From positions 1 to 38,356 of the forward strand of contig NZ_WKJG01000032.1 in NCBI RefSeq assembly GCF_027853235.1: a stretch of 38,356 nt of DNA. The letters run 5' to 3'. Each line of letters starts with the position of its first letter. Position 1 is the stretch's first letter. This document shows, in pieces, positions 15,496 to 23,471 of the stretch. The DNA is from Aliibacillus thermotolerans. Its GTDB lineage: Bacteria; Bacillota; Bacilli; Bacillales; Marinococcaceae. Position numbers and translations under genes: made by a program. The notes under the pieces were generated by a model, which did no database searches, was not told the origin of the DNA, and saw only the letters and a list, made by a program, of their open reading frames with translations.

Positions 15496-15806
15496 GACGT
15501 TACACCCCTTTTTCCGGTAACTTATCCACGCTACATTTCCTGTATAATTAAATATTACCGAACATCATCCTATTTGCCTATAAACCAACGTTAAATATTA
15601 CGATGATTATGTAAAAAGTATTAATATCAAAAATGATAAAAGCGTTTACAAATAGCGAAGTATTTTCAACTAGTTCTAAAGTAAGAAATTAGATTTATTT
15701 ATACACAATGACACTAAAAAAATTGGTATCTACATTGTGGTAAGATAAAAACACTTGATGAAAATTGATAAGGTAATCTCGAATCATTTGTGAAGGAGAG
15801 AACAAC
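15496..15806. other. Intergenic region between EAL gene and ydhG remnant
   Basis: AT-rich divergent promoter region. No gene is supported and no operator recognised. A GAAGGAGAG ribosome-binding site sits just before the ATG at 15807. Weak hexamers around 15721-15760 could serve as a promoter, but none stands out. Confidence 0.45.
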
Positions 15807-16176
15807 ATGACCGTTTTTAATAATTTTTTAGAAGGAATAGACGACCGTTCCAAAAGAGAAAGAATGGAACAAATCTTTACTTGGATACGTCATCATTATC
15901 CACATTTAAAACAAGAAAAAAATGGAATCAACCAATGTATACGGAACATGGCACATTCATTATTGGCTTTAGTGTAGCAAAAAACATATCGCAGTTGCGC
16001 CTGAAAATGTTGCCATTAACCAATTTGAGAATGAAATTAAAAAAACTGGTTATGACTACACAAAAGAATTAATTCGGATAAAATGGGATCAACCCGTTGA
16101 GTATTCATTACTTGACCAATTGATTGAATTTAATCTTAAAGATAAAGCAAACTGTACCACATTTTGGCGAAAATAA
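15807..16176 (+). pseudogene. ydhG: ydhG-like DUF1801 protein, two frameshifts
   Basis: Translation in three frames reconstructs a YdhG homologue. It begins MTVFNNFLEGIDDRSKRERM, shifts after LKQEK at an A7 run (about 15910-15917) into KWNQPMYTEHGTFIIGFSVA, then shifts again at an A6 run (about 15979-15985) into KKHIAVAPENVAINQFENE and finishes NCTTFWRK. One added A in each run restores a full-length protein of about 123 residues. YdhG-type proteins have the DUF1801 fold (frataxin-like iron-chaperone proposals exist). Both lesions are single-A losses in homopolymers, so sequencing error is as likely as decay. Good GAAGGAG site. Confidence 0.82.
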
Positions 16177-16178
16177 TA

Positions 16179-16214
16179 ATCCGAGAACGTATCCATCATG
16201 GAACATTCTCGGAT
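16179..16214. terminator. Bidirectional terminator hairpin
   Basis: TCCGAGAA (16180-16187) pairs with TTCTCGGA (16206-16213), with further weak pairing in the loop. T-rich sequence follows on the plus strand and A-rich precedes it. It separates the ydhG remnant from the convergent ykoY. Confidence 0.7.
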
Positions 16215-16221
16215 ATTTGTT

Positions 16222-17016
16222 TTAAGAAACTTGGGAAGTTTTCTCGGATGTTTTCTCATTCTTGTTCTTTGAGAAAAACCAGCCAGCTGCTGCAATTGCG
16301 ATTAAAACAACATAAAATGTCACTTTCCAAGCAGTGGAGTGGGCAAAACTTTCACTTATGAAGCCAAGTGATGGATGGGAAAGAGTTAATACCGCTAATT
16401 TTATCCCTACCCAACCAACAATGACAAAAGCTGCCATTTCAAGCCCAGGTCTTTTCTCTAGTATCCGTATAAATATTCCAGCCGCAAATCTCATAATGAT
16501 GACACCAATCATCCCACCGGCAAAAATGACGAGAAATTTACCACCATCCATGCCTCCAATTGCCGGCAGTGGGGTATTTGGCAATGTCATCGCTAAAGCC
16601 ACCGCGGCTAGAATGGAATCTAATGCAAAGGCCACATCCGCTAGTTCCACCTTGAAAACTGTCATCCAAAAACCACTTTGCTTTTTTGGCTTTTTTTCCA
16701 TCACCTGTCCTTCTTCTTCTGCCTTCCCTTTCACTAGTTTCCGGAACACATGATTAAAGGACAAAAATAGAAGGTAAACTGCACCAATTGCTTGTACTTG
16801 CCATATATTCACCAAAAAAGAAATGAGAAAGAGCGAAACAAATCTTAGCACAAATGCTCCTGCTAAGCCATAAAACAATGCCTTCCTACGTTTTTCTTTC
16901 GGTAAATGCCGAACCATAATCGCTAATACTAACGCATTGTCTGCCGCTAAAAGACCTTCCATCAATACGAGTACGATGAGTACCCATCCATATTCAGCTA
17001 ATAATGCAATATCCAT
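16222..17016 (-). CDS. ykoY: TerC-family membrane protein YkoY (Mn2+ efflux/exoenzyme metallation)
   Basis: 264 residues with about seven membrane segments. The TerC pattern includes MEGLLAADNALVLAIMVRHLP near residues 19-39 with the conserved acidic Asp, and a second acidic repeat VELADVAFALDSILA near 125. A charged loop carries EEEGQVMEKK, and the tail is Lys-rich. It closely matches B. subtilis YkoY as I remember it; YkoY/MeeY is reported to supply Mn2+ to secreted enzymes. It is preceded by a yybP-ykoY riboswitch, so Mn2+ induction is expected. GGGAGG lies 8 bp before the ATG. Confidence 0.93.
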   Translation of the reverse strand: MDIALLAEYGWVLIVLVLMEGLLAADNALVLAIMVRHLPKEKRRKALFYGLAGAFVLRFVSLFLISFLVNIWQVQAIGAVYLLFLSFNHVFRKLVKGKAEEEGQVMEKKPKKQSGFWMTVFKVELADVAFALDSILAAVALAMTLPNTPLPAIGGMDGGKFLVIFAGGMIGVIIMRFAAGIFIRILEKRPGLEMAAFVIVGWVGIKLAVLTLSHPSLGFISESFAHSTAWKVTFYVVLIAIAAAGWFFSKNKNEKTSEKTSQVS

Positions 17017-17060
17017 TCCTTTGTCCTCCCAAAGTTTGTCCTAAAAAGGAAAATAAAAAA

Positions 17061-17083
17061 ACCTTTACCCTCATGGTAAAGGC
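17061..17083 (-). terminator. Second terminator hairpin in the ykoY leader
   Basis: On the minus strand CCTTTACC and GGTAAAGG pair around a short loop, followed by TTTTTTTATTTT. It is a near-copy of the hairpin at 17101-17125 and lies between that hairpin and the ykoY start. Tandem terminators in one riboswitch platform are unusual. Confidence 0.8.
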
Positions 17084-17100
17084 CAAGAAAAATATAAAAA

Positions 17101-17125
17101 GACCTTTACCATAAGTGTAAAGGTC
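17101..17125 (-). terminator. First terminator hairpin of the Mn2+ riboswitch
   Basis: On the minus strand GACCTTTACAC and its partner GGTAAAGGTC form a stem of about 10 bp with a short loop, followed by TTTTTATATTTTT. This is the expression-platform terminator directly after the aptamer. Confidence 0.82.
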
Positions 17126-17148
17126 TTGCATACAACAAAAATTTGTTG

Positions 17149-17222
17149 CCAATAAAGCCGGAGAATAAAAATTCTCGTAATGACGACGTTTATTGTACTG
17201 CTACTCCCCTTTAGCAGGATGC
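17149..17222 (-). ncRNA. yybP-ykoY (Mn2+) riboswitch aptamer
   Basis: The minus strand shows the family core. It begins CTGCTAAAGGGGAGTAGCAG (17199-17218), continues through ACGTCGTCATTACGAGAA and closes with the CCGGC segment before 17160. These conserved loop sequences form the cross-strand Mn2+-binding site in this family. Two terminators and ykoY follow on the same strand. In known members Mn2+ binding prevents termination and switches the gene on. Confidence 0.92.
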
Positions 17223-17244
17223 TATTCGTTTTTACTCTAGTTGA

Positions 17245-17273
17245 ATTGTAATTGAAATTGATAGTTTTGTCAA
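17245..17273 (-). promoter_or_regulatory. Promoter of the ykoY riboswitch transcript
   Basis: On the minus strand TTGACA (17268-17273, perfect -35) and TACAAT (17245-17250, -10) are separated by exactly 17 bp. The start point near 17238 falls just upstream of the aptamer. Confidence 0.88.
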
Positions 17274-17383
17274 TGACAAGTCTATACAAATAGTGGTTAA
17301 GAATCTTTCCTATTCTATTTCAACAATGCATCCGTAGACGAGTATTAGATTTAATCTTTTTTTAAGAATTAGATAAGAAGTCG

Positions 17384-17419
17384 TTTAGATTTGCTTTATA
17401 CGATAAACGCGAATCTAAA
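17384..17419 (+). promoter_or_regulatory. Inverted repeat upstream of the DUF6220 operon
   Basis: TTTAGATT (17384-17391) and AATCTAAA (17412-17419) are perfect 8-bp arms 20 bp apart. TTAGAT also occurs at 17345 and 17369. The last gene of the operon is a response regulator, so this may be its binding region, but the spacing is irregular and the call is tentative. Confidence 0.4.
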
Positions 17420-17436
17420 TGACAGGAGGTAGCACC

Positions 17437-17859
17437 ATGAAAGCTAACAAGAACAGAAAAAAATTTGGAAGAATTATTTATTTCATATTAGCAAGTCTTT
17501 TTACAGTTTGTATCATTACTCAGTTTTATTTAGCCGGGGTAGCAACTTTTTTAGATGCAGGTGCTTGGATGAAGCACATGATGTTTGTTCATTTATTTGG
17601 GTTTCATTTACCTATTTTCATGCTGATCGTCGCTCTCATAGGAGCTTTACCACGACAAACATTTTTACAGCTTTTTGGCGTATTCGTATCTATTTTCCTT
17701 ATGTATTTTACAGCCAATATGAACTCCATAGCACCGTGGGTTGGCCCTTTGCACGTCATTATTGCAATTTTCTTATTTACATTATCATGCGTAATTGTTT
17801 TCTCGTCATGGAAGATCATTTTCTACAACCAAAAGTTTGAAAAGGATGAAGAACAATGA
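17437..17859 (+). CDS. DUF6220-like four-helix membrane protein
   Basis: 140 residues from the ATG at 17437 (GGAGG 7 bp upstream; the frame is open from 17419 but without a site). There are four membrane segments. The pattern YLAGVATFLDAGAWMKHMMFVHLFGF followed by LIGALPRQ is typical of the DUF6220 family, whose function is unknown. It overlaps the next small membrane-protein gene by ATGA and leads an operon that ends in a two-component system. Confidence 0.8.
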   Translation: MKANKNRKKFGRIIYFILASLFTVCIITQFYLAGVATFLDAGAWMKHMMFVHLFGFHLPIFMLIVALIGALPRQTFLQLFGVFVSIFLMYFTANMNSIAPWVGPLHVIIAIFLFTLSCVIVFSSWKIIFYNQKFEKDEEQ

Positions 17860-18053
17860 GAACATTTTTAACAATATTAGTAGGATTATTGGGAGGGTTT
17901 GTCATTGGAATTGCTTTATCTAGCATGATAGGTATCTTTGGAATGTTGTTTCTTAATGAGCCAATCGGCATCAAATTTTTACCTTATTTTACTGCATTAC
18001 TTTGTGCAATCATTGTACCGATGATTGAGCAAAAAAGCAGAAATCGTTCATAA
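17856..18053 (+). CDS. DUF5957-like small membrane protein
   Basis: 65 residues with two membrane segments (about 3-30 and 40-57), a glycine-rich first helix (GLLGGFVIGIALSSMIG) and a basic C-terminus. It overlaps the upstream gene by 4 bp and precedes the histidine kinase gene, so it is cotranscribed. The family is uncharacterised; in this operon it may be an accessory or sensor subunit of the kinase (inference). Confidence 0.75.
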   Translation: MRTFLTILVGLLGGFVIGIALSSMIGIFGMLFLNEPIGIKFLPYFTALLCAIIVPMIEQKSRNRS

Positions 18054-18087
18054 AAGCAGTAACTTTTTAATGAATCGGGTGATAATA

Positions 18088-19173
18088 TTGTCCATAAGAA
18101 AGCGACTAATTTTAACCAATATTGGAATGATTGTTATTCCAATAATTTGTTTCTTTGCTGTTGAAATCATGTTAGGATACGTGTTTTTTGTAATAAATAA
18201 TGGCAAACCTACCGGTCGGGAACTAGAACTGTTTATTCGTGTACGATTTATTCTCATGATCATTATTTTTGCCTTAACCAATGGATTATTAACTTACTTA
18301 GTTTCCAGAAGCATCCTCACTCCTATTAATAAACTATCCATTGCAGTCAAAAAAATAAGTAAAGGTGATTTAGAATATAGTATACAATCCAATAAAAAAG
18401 ATGAGCTCGGGGAATTGACTAATACATTTGAAGCAATGCGAATAAAACTGAAAGATGCAAAAGAAGCGCAATTGCAATATGAACAAAATCGGCAAGAATT
18501 AATCGCGAGCATTTCTCACGATTTAAAAACCCCACTGACGTCCATCAAGGGCTATATTACCGGAATTCAAGATGGAGTGGCTCATACTCCCGAAAAATTA
18601 AAAAAGTATTTGGATACTATTTATAAGACGGCAAACGATATGGACGAATTGATCGATGAATTATTTTTATATTCCAAACTAGACCTGCAAAAAGTGCCCT
18701 TCCATTTTGAAAAAGTAGATCTATATACCTTTTTTGCTGATTTTGTTGATGAATTATCTTTTCATTTAGAAAAAGAACAAGGTACTGCAATGCTTGTCGC
18801 AAACAGAGAAGATTCGTACTTGGTAAAAGCGGATAGAGATAAATTAAAACGTGCTGTGACAAATATTGTTCAAAACAGCCTAAAATATATTAATAAGAAT
18901 AAAAAGAAAATCAAGGTCTTTCTAACTTCTGAACCAAATCATGTCACAGTGGAAATAAGAGATAATGGAATGGGTATAAAAAAAGAAGATCTCCCTCATA
19001 TATTTGAAAGTTTTTATCGCATCGACACTTCTAGAAATTCTTCCACCGGTGGGAGTGGACTGGGACTGTCGATTGTCAAAAAAATTATAGAAGGTCACGA
19101 TGGTCATGTCTGGACTCAGAGCGAATTAGAAAAAGGGACAAGTATATATTTTACATTGAAAAAGGTGACATGA
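18088..19173 (+). CDS. Sensor histidine kinase with HAMP domain
   Basis: 361 residues from the TTG at 18088, chosen because GGGTGAT lies 4 bp upstream and MSIRKRLILTNIGM is a typical kinase N-terminus; the longer frame from 18025 overlaps DUF5957 and has no site. Two membrane segments flank a short extracellular loop. HAMP covers about 80-130, HisKA has His144 in SISHDLKTPLTS, and HATPase_c has intact boxes (VQNSLKYINKN, DNGMGI, FESFYR, GGSGLGLSIV). The response-regulator gene follows immediately. The very short sensor loop suggests sensing within the membrane or through the two small membrane proteins. Confidence 0.9.
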   Translation: MSIRKRLILTNIGMIVIPIICFFAVEIMLGYVFFVINNGKPTGRELELFIRVRFILMIIIFALTNGLLTYLVSRSILTPINKLSIAVKKISKGDLEYSIQSNKKDELGELTNTFEAMRIKLKDAKEAQLQYEQNRQELIASISHDLKTPLTSIKGYITGIQDGVAHTPEKLKKYLDTIYKTANDMDELIDELFLYSKLDLQKVPFHFEKVDLYTFFADFVDELSFHLEKEQGTAMLVANREDSYLVKADRDKLKRAVTNIVQNSLKYINKNKKKIKVFLTSEPNHVTVEIRDNGMGIKKEDLPHIFESFYRIDTSRNSSTGGSGLGLSIVKKIIEGHDGHVWTQSELEKGTSIYFTLKKVT

Positions 19174-19863
19174 ATGCCAAAAGTATTAATTATTGAAGAT
19201 GAAAGAAATATTGCAGAGTTAGAACGAGACTATTTGGAATTTAACGGTTTTGAGTGTGATATTGCATTAACTGGTGAAGAAGGATTAAAACTAGCGGAGA
19301 AAAACACGTATCATCTGATTCTTTTAGATTTAATGCTTCCGGAGATGGATGGTTTTGAGTTGTGCCAAAAATTACGCCAAACATTAGATATACCCATTTT
19401 AATGGTAACAGCAAGAAAAGAAGATATTGATAAAATACGGGGATTTGACCGTGGTGCTGATGATTATATTGTGAAACCATTTAACCCAAATGAGCTAGTG
19501 GCCAGGGTAAAAGCGCACCTTTCAAGATATAATCGTTTAACCAACCGAAAACATCCGTCCAGTGATATACAAATAAACGATCTTCTGATACAACCTGGAG
19601 CAAGACGGGTATTTGTTAATGAAGAAGAGAAGATTTTTACTGCGAAAGAATTTGATTTATTGTATTTTTTAGCCACTAATCCAAACATTGTCTTCAGCAA
19701 AGAACATTTGTTTAAGCGCGTTTGGGGGTATGATTCAATTGGGGACACCACAACAGTAACTGTCCATATTAGAAAGATTAGAGAAAAAATTGAAAAGGAC
19801 CCTTCGAACCCGAAATTTATCGAAACGGTTTGGGGAGCAGGTTATCGGTTTAAAAATCAATGA
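19174..19863 (+). CDS. OmpR/PhoB-family response regulator
   Basis: 229 residues. The receiver has IEDE (7-10), phospho-acceptor Asp52 (LILLDLMLPEMDG) and the conserved Lys in IVKPFNPNE. The winged helix (about 130-228) ends in ETVWGAGYRFKNQ. It is directly adjacent to the kinase gene and last in the operon DUF6220, DUF5957, kinase, regulator. The kinase-before-regulator order is less common in this class. Confidence 0.92.
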   Translation: MPKVLIIEDERNIAELERDYLEFNGFECDIALTGEEGLKLAEKNTYHLILLDLMLPEMDGFELCQKLRQTLDIPILMVTARKEDIDKIRGFDRGADDYIVKPFNPNELVARVKAHLSRYNRLTNRKHPSSDIQINDLLIQPGARRVFVNEEEKIFTAKEFDLLYFLATNPNIVFSKEHLFKRVWGYDSIGDTTTVTVHIRKIREKIEKDPSNPKFIETVWGAGYRFKNQ

Positions 19864-19890
19864 GATATATACACCCACTCCACTCATTTG

Positions 19891-20853
19891 TTACGGTAAA
19901 ATCTTTTTCCCATTTTCTTCAATTGGTGATAATTTTGCCTCTATTTCTTCGCGGCGATTCTCTAAAAATGGTGGTAAGTCTAGTTTTGTTCCTAATTGGT
20001 CTACGTTACTATCCACGGTAAAGCCCGGCTCATCGGTGGCAATTTCAAAGAGAATGCCATTGGATTCACGAAAGTATAAACTTTTAAAATAGTAGCGGTC
20101 CACAATACCTGTTGAATGAAATCCTCTTTTCTTTACTCGTTCGTCCCAATAGGCAAGTTCTGCATCATTTTTCGCTCGAATCGCCAAATGATGAATGCTG
20201 CCACGGCCTGGTTTTTCTGACGGACCGTCTATTTGTTTAACGATGATTTCTCCAAAAACTTCTCCTTTAATGGATTGAAAAATTGCTTCGTCTTCCGTTT
20301 GACTCACTCCTACAAAGCCAAACATGTCTGTCAATGTCCGTGCGAGTTTATTAAGTCTTCGAACGGTAATTTCAATCGTTCCCATTCCTTGAATTTGGTG
20401 TTCAACAGGTACGTCAGACTTTTCCCATGTCTCCCAATGGTCCACTTTTTCACCGTTAGAAACGACGAGAACGAAACGAAGTCCTTCAGGGTCTTCAAAT
20501 TTTAAGGCAGGCCGCTTGGCATACATAGTGATTTCCCCATGCTTCACTCCATATTCTTCAAAGCGTGATTTCCAGTATTTTAAACTGTCTTTGGATGGAA
20601 CGAGGAGTCCAATTCTCGTAATCGCGTTTGTCCCCCGATATGTTCTTCCTACCTGTGGAATTTCGAAAAATGTCAGTTCCGTCCCTGGACTGCCGGTTTT
20701 ATCCCCATAAAACAAATGATACATCGATGGATCATCTTGGTTCACCGACACTTTTACCCGACGTAATCCAAGAACTTGTGTGTAAAAATGATTATTTTCA
20801 CTGGCGTTTTTTGTAATCATTGAAATATGATGATGCCCGGGAATATGAAACAT
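19891..20853 (-). CDS. VOC-family ring-cleaving dioxygenase (MhqO-like)
   Basis: 320 residues, two vicinal-oxygen-chelate modules (about 1-145 and 155-300). It begins IPGHHHISMITKN (metal-ligand His near 8). The second module carries SIHHLAIRAK and the glutamate ligand in ILFEIATDEPGF. It matches the MhqA/MhqE/MhqO group of Bacillus hydroquinone-specific extradiol dioxygenases, which open quinone-derived rings during electrophile stress. An MhqR-type operator lies about 70 bp upstream. The gene stands alone and converges on the response regulator. Confidence 0.88.
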   Translation of the reverse strand: MFHIPGHHHISMITKNASENNHFYTQVLGLRRVKVSVNQDDPSMYHLFYGDKTGSPGTELTFFEIPQVGRTYRGTNAITRIGLLVPSKDSLKYWKSRFEEYGVKHGEITMYAKRPALKFEDPEGLRFVLVVSNGEKVDHWETWEKSDVPVEHQIQGMGTIEITVRRLNKLARTLTDMFGFVGVSQTEDEAIFQSIKGEVFGEIIVKQIDGPSEKPGRGSIHHLAIRAKNDAELAYWDERVKKRGFHSTGIVDRYYFKSLYFRESNGILFEIATDEPGFTVDSNVDQLGTKLDLPPFLENRREEIEAKLSPIEENGKKILP

Positions 20854-20922
20854 ATATATCCCTCCACTTCGCTTCTTCGTACCTCTTACTTTACTTATTC
20901 ATTCGTCAAGGTGCAATATAAA

Positions 20923-20940
20923 TACCTCGAATTAGAGATA
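20923..20940 (-). promoter_or_regulatory. MhqR-like operator upstream of the dioxygenase gene
   Basis: On the minus strand TATCTCTAATTCGAGGTA matches the B. subtilis MhqR palindrome (TATCTCGAATTCGAGATA, from memory) at 16 of 18 positions. It is placed in the promoter region of the MhqO-like gene with TATATT immediately downstream. No MhqR gene is in the window. Confidence 0.7.
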
Positions 20941-20980
20941 TTTTCTTTTCTTAAATGCCAAAGAGGGTGGGAAATATAGC

Positions 20981-21016
20981 AATGATGACAAGAACATCTC
21001 AAGGTATGTCATCATT
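20981..21016 (-). terminator. Inverted repeat at the end of the RDD gene
   Basis: AATGATGACA (20981-20990) and TGTCATCATT (21007-21016) are perfect 10-bp arms around 16 nt, spanning the stop codon. The following T-rich stretch on the minus strand is weak, so termination is only probable. Confidence 0.5.
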
Positions 21017-21526
21017 CTTCACCACTTCCGTTTTGCAAATGAGGTCATAGAGGGATTGCTTTTTCTTTGTGAAAATTGCTGTCAATATATAAACAATAAT
21101 GAGCGCATATACGATAATGATCAAAAGAGAAAAAGGAACCCCCTCATCTCCAACATCCACGAAGCGATAGACAAGATAATGAGAGAGTTCCCATGGTAAA
21201 AATTTCAATATTACTCTCACGAGAGAGTGCAAAAGTGACAGCTGTTGACCGTCTTGATGAACAACTTGAATCCCCATTTTCTTTTTCCCAAAGGTCCGTC
21301 CCACAAGACGTGAATCACAAATGATAAAATAAACAGAGACAGGAAAGGTAAGGAGAAAAAAACCAATCAATTGTGCGACAAGAAGCGATTCTTGAAATAC
21401 ATGCTGTAACTCAGGAAACAGGAACGTACTGATGATAAAAATCACACCCATATACAAGAGAATGAAGATGTAATCATACAAAAAGGCTCTGAATCGTAGC
21501 AAAAAAGATGCATGCATCCCGTTCAC
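20999..21526 (-). CDS. RDD-family membrane protein
   Basis: 175 residues with about four membrane segments. RDD-family markers are present: the N-terminal Arg and Asp in RFRAFLYDYIF, a central GRTFGKKKMGIQVV and the C-terminal Asp in QSLYDLICKTEVV. RDD proteins are mostly uncharacterised; some are linked to Na+(Li+)/H+ exchange in halophiles. The GTG start has AGGA 7 bp upstream; the in-frame ATG three codons later is an alternative. It stands alone. Confidence 0.82.
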   Translation of the reverse strand: MNGMHASFLLRFRAFLYDYIFILLYMGVIFIISTFLFPELQHVFQESLLVAQLIGFFLLTFPVSVYFIICDSRLVGRTFGKKKMGIQVVHQDGQQLSLLHSLVRVILKFLPWELSHYLVYRFVDVGDEGVPFSLLIIIVYALIIVYILTAIFTKKKQSLYDLICKTEVVKNDDIP

Positions 21527-21573
21527 ATCCCATTCCTAAAGAGAGTAGTTCTTCTATTTTAGCGTATACGAGT

Positions 21574-21975
21574 TCATAAATGAATCACATAGGATGTGAT
21601 TTTCTGAATTTTTGCCTTCTTCCCGAATCCTGCGAAGTTATACACATCGCAAAAAGCAATGTTTTCTTTATCTTTTCTTACCAACATGCCGTTTACGGAT
21701 CCAGTATTTCCATGCGTAATAATGTTATGAATACGCAACTCTTGCACTTCTTGATCTTTCATTTCATTTAATGCTTTTTCAACGTTTTCTTTTCCTTGTA
21801 TCAATTGGTCTCCAATAATATCCCAAACCACCTCTTCTTTCATCCATTCCATACAGAAGTCGATTTCATTTTTCACTAAAGCGATGCTTACATCTTTCAG
21901 CAGCAATTTTTTAGGGGAGTTACCGCAATTTTCCTCGCATTCAATTTTTATATTTTCCTGATAAGAATGCATCAT
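21574..21975 (-). CDS. NTF2-like (SnoaL-type) protein
   Basis: About 133 residues from the ATG at 21975, which has AAAGGAG 6 bp upstream; the frame is open to 21999. The pattern CMEWMKEEVVWDIIGDQLIQGKENV and the ending strands FCDVYNFAGFGKKAKIQKITSYVI fit the nuclear transport factor 2 fold, a cone-shaped pocket used by small-molecule-binding proteins and enzymes. It follows the AraC-type regulator by 27 bp on the same strand, so it is likely in its operon and possibly handles the regulator's ligand. Confidence 0.75.
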   Translation of the reverse strand: MMHSYQENIKIECEENCGNSPKKLLLKDVSIALVKNEIDFCMEWMKEEVVWDIIGDQLIQGKENVEKALNEMKDQEVQELRIHNIITHGNTGSVNGMLVRKDKENIAFCDVYNFAGFGKKAKIQKITSYVIHL

Positions 21976-22002
21976 TTTTTTCTCCTTTTTCAATTTCACT
22001 TC

Positions 22003-22866
22003 CTATTTAACGGGAACCCAGATTTCTGTTTTAGCTGTGGAGCTAGTTGGATCCGGGCTTGTATACACTTCCAGAGATGGTGCACCACTATGCTCATAAT
22101 CATTCGATGGAAACCATTCCGAATAGATTTGTTTCCACAATTTTGGTACAACATCCATTACCGGTCCCGCAGCTTCAAAAATGACCCATTTCGTCGAAGG
22201 TAGTTCATACTTGAATAGTCCGTCTGGTATGTCTCCACTGGACGATTCCACCGCTACCATATATTCCATCTGATCGTTCTCTTCATGATAAGCGATTGTT
22301 GCACCGATGAGACCTGCTATCTCTCCATGATTCAAACGTAGCAATTGGTCAATGGTACCGCCTTGACCAAGTTGCGACCAAAAACGATTGATTTCTTTGG
22401 ACTGATCGAATGTTTCATTACATTCAAATGACTCCTTCACCCCAACAATTTGAAAATCATCCCGCTCCATCATGTGATATTTCATCGGTTCAACCCCTTT
22501 CAAATTTACTTGAATCGTCAGGCGGTTATAAGACTGCAAGTTACCTATTCCTTTACGTGCGTCACTGGGTGTAAGTCCGTGTTGTCGTTGAAAAGCTTTC
22601 GAAAAAGATTCCGGAGTTTGATAGCCATATTTATAGGCAATGTCAATAATTTTGGCGTTTGTGTTGCATAGTTCATGAGCTGCTTTCGTGAGGCGACGAC
22701 GTCTCAAATATTCTCCCACCGTGATATCGGTCAGTATCACAAATGTTCGTTGGAAATGATAAGAAGACATATGAGCTTGTGCAGCGATATCTTTGATTGT
22801 AATGTCTTCCAATAAATGAGCTTCCATATATTCGATTGCTTTTTGTAATGCCTCAACGATTGCCAT
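22003..22866 (-). CDS. AraC-family regulator with GyrI-like effector-binding domain (second paralogue)
   Basis: 287 residues from the ATG at 22866 (AAGGAG 8 bp upstream); a GTG at 22875 is possible. The N-terminal AraC domain has two helix-turn-helix units (ITIKDIAAQAHMSSYHFQRTF and IIDIAYKYGYQTPESFSKAF), then a GyrI-like domain from about residue 128 (MKYHMMERDDFQIVGV) ending EIWVPVK. The architecture equals that of the regulator at 397-1269, and their effector domains share DYR/AFQIVGV and EIWV landmarks, though they are clearly diverged. It is followed by an NTF2-like gene, probably in the same transcript. Confidence 0.88.
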   Translation of the reverse strand: MAIVEALQKAIEYMEAHLLEDITIKDIAAQAHMSSYHFQRTFVILTDITVGEYLRRRRLTKAAHELCNTNAKIIDIAYKYGYQTPESFSKAFQRQHGLTPSDARKGIGNLQSYNRLTIQVNLKGVEPMKYHMMERDDFQIVGVKESFECNETFDQSKEINRFWSQLGQGGTIDQLLRLNHGEIAGLIGATIAYHEENDQMEYMVAVESSSGDIPDGLFKYELPSTKWVIFEAAGPVMDVVPKLWKQIYSEWFPSNDYEHSGAPSLEVYTSPDPTSSTAKTEIWVPVK

Positions 22867-22976
22867 ATGGCTCACTCCTTATGAAGGATTTTAGCAGTCC
22901 GTTTTTCTCATTGCCTGTCATTTTGTGCTCATAAGAGACAGATGGAGTGGATCAGAGGGCGAATTAAAGAAAGATA

Positions 22977-23471
22977 CTATTTCACTGTATTTCCCATCGA
23001 GATCGATAATCGATTCCACATATTAATCTGATTAATAATCATAATTAATTCTACATACTCTTTTTCATTATAATGCTCTCTTACTCGTTGATAAAATTCA
23101 TCACTTACACCTTTTTCAGCGATAAGCGTCACGTGTTCTGCTAATTCTAATGCCATTTTTTCTTTTGGGTTATATAAGGTTGATTCGTTCCAGGATTTCA
23201 GTTGAGCAATCTGTTCATCTGTGACCTTTAATTTTTTTGCTGCTTTCGTATGCATGTTCAAACAATAAGAGCAACCATTTATTTGTGATACCCGTATTTT
23301 AATTAATTCTCTTAACTTTTTATCAATCGACGTGTTTCTTGTATACTTTTCCATCTCCATCATATTTTCCAATGCTTTAGGTGCTGTTTTGAAATAATTT
23401 ATTCTATTATTCATATTCATTAACCCAGCACCTTTTACAATTCCTTTACTAATCAATTTGCTCATTTTCAA
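22977..23471 (-). CDS. AhpD-like/carboxymuconolactone decarboxylase-family protein
   Basis: 164 residues. The AhpD core ELIKIRVSQINGCSYCLNMH carries E55, C67, C70 and H74, the E..C-x-x-C...H set of peroxidase-active CMD proteins. A repeat of the helical unit follows (KEKMALELAEHVTLI). It is therefore likely a thiol-dependent peroxidase or disulphide reductase of the YnjA type. Its ATG overlaps the end of the membrane-protein gene upstream (ATGA), giving a two-gene operon. Confidence 0.87.
   Translation of the reverse strand: MKMSKLISKGIVKGAGLMNMNNRINYFKTAPKALENMMEMEKYTRNTSIDKKLRELIKIRVSQINGCSYCLNMHTKAAKKLKVTDEQIAQLKSWNESTLYNPKEKMALELAEHVTLIAEKGVSDEFYQRVREHYNEKEYVELIMIINQINMWNRLSISMGNTVK

Noticed and set aside
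15881-16072. 63-residue open frame
   Set aside because: It is only the middle frame of the frameshifted ydhG gene with a chance start.
17071-17289. 72-residue open frame over the ykoY leader
   Set aside because: It coincides with the riboswitch, its terminators and promoter; no ribosome-binding site.
18025-18087. N-terminal extension of the HAMP kinase
   Set aside because: It overlaps DUF5957 and lacks a ribosome-binding site; the TTG at 18088 with GGGTGAT gives the usual kinase N-terminus.
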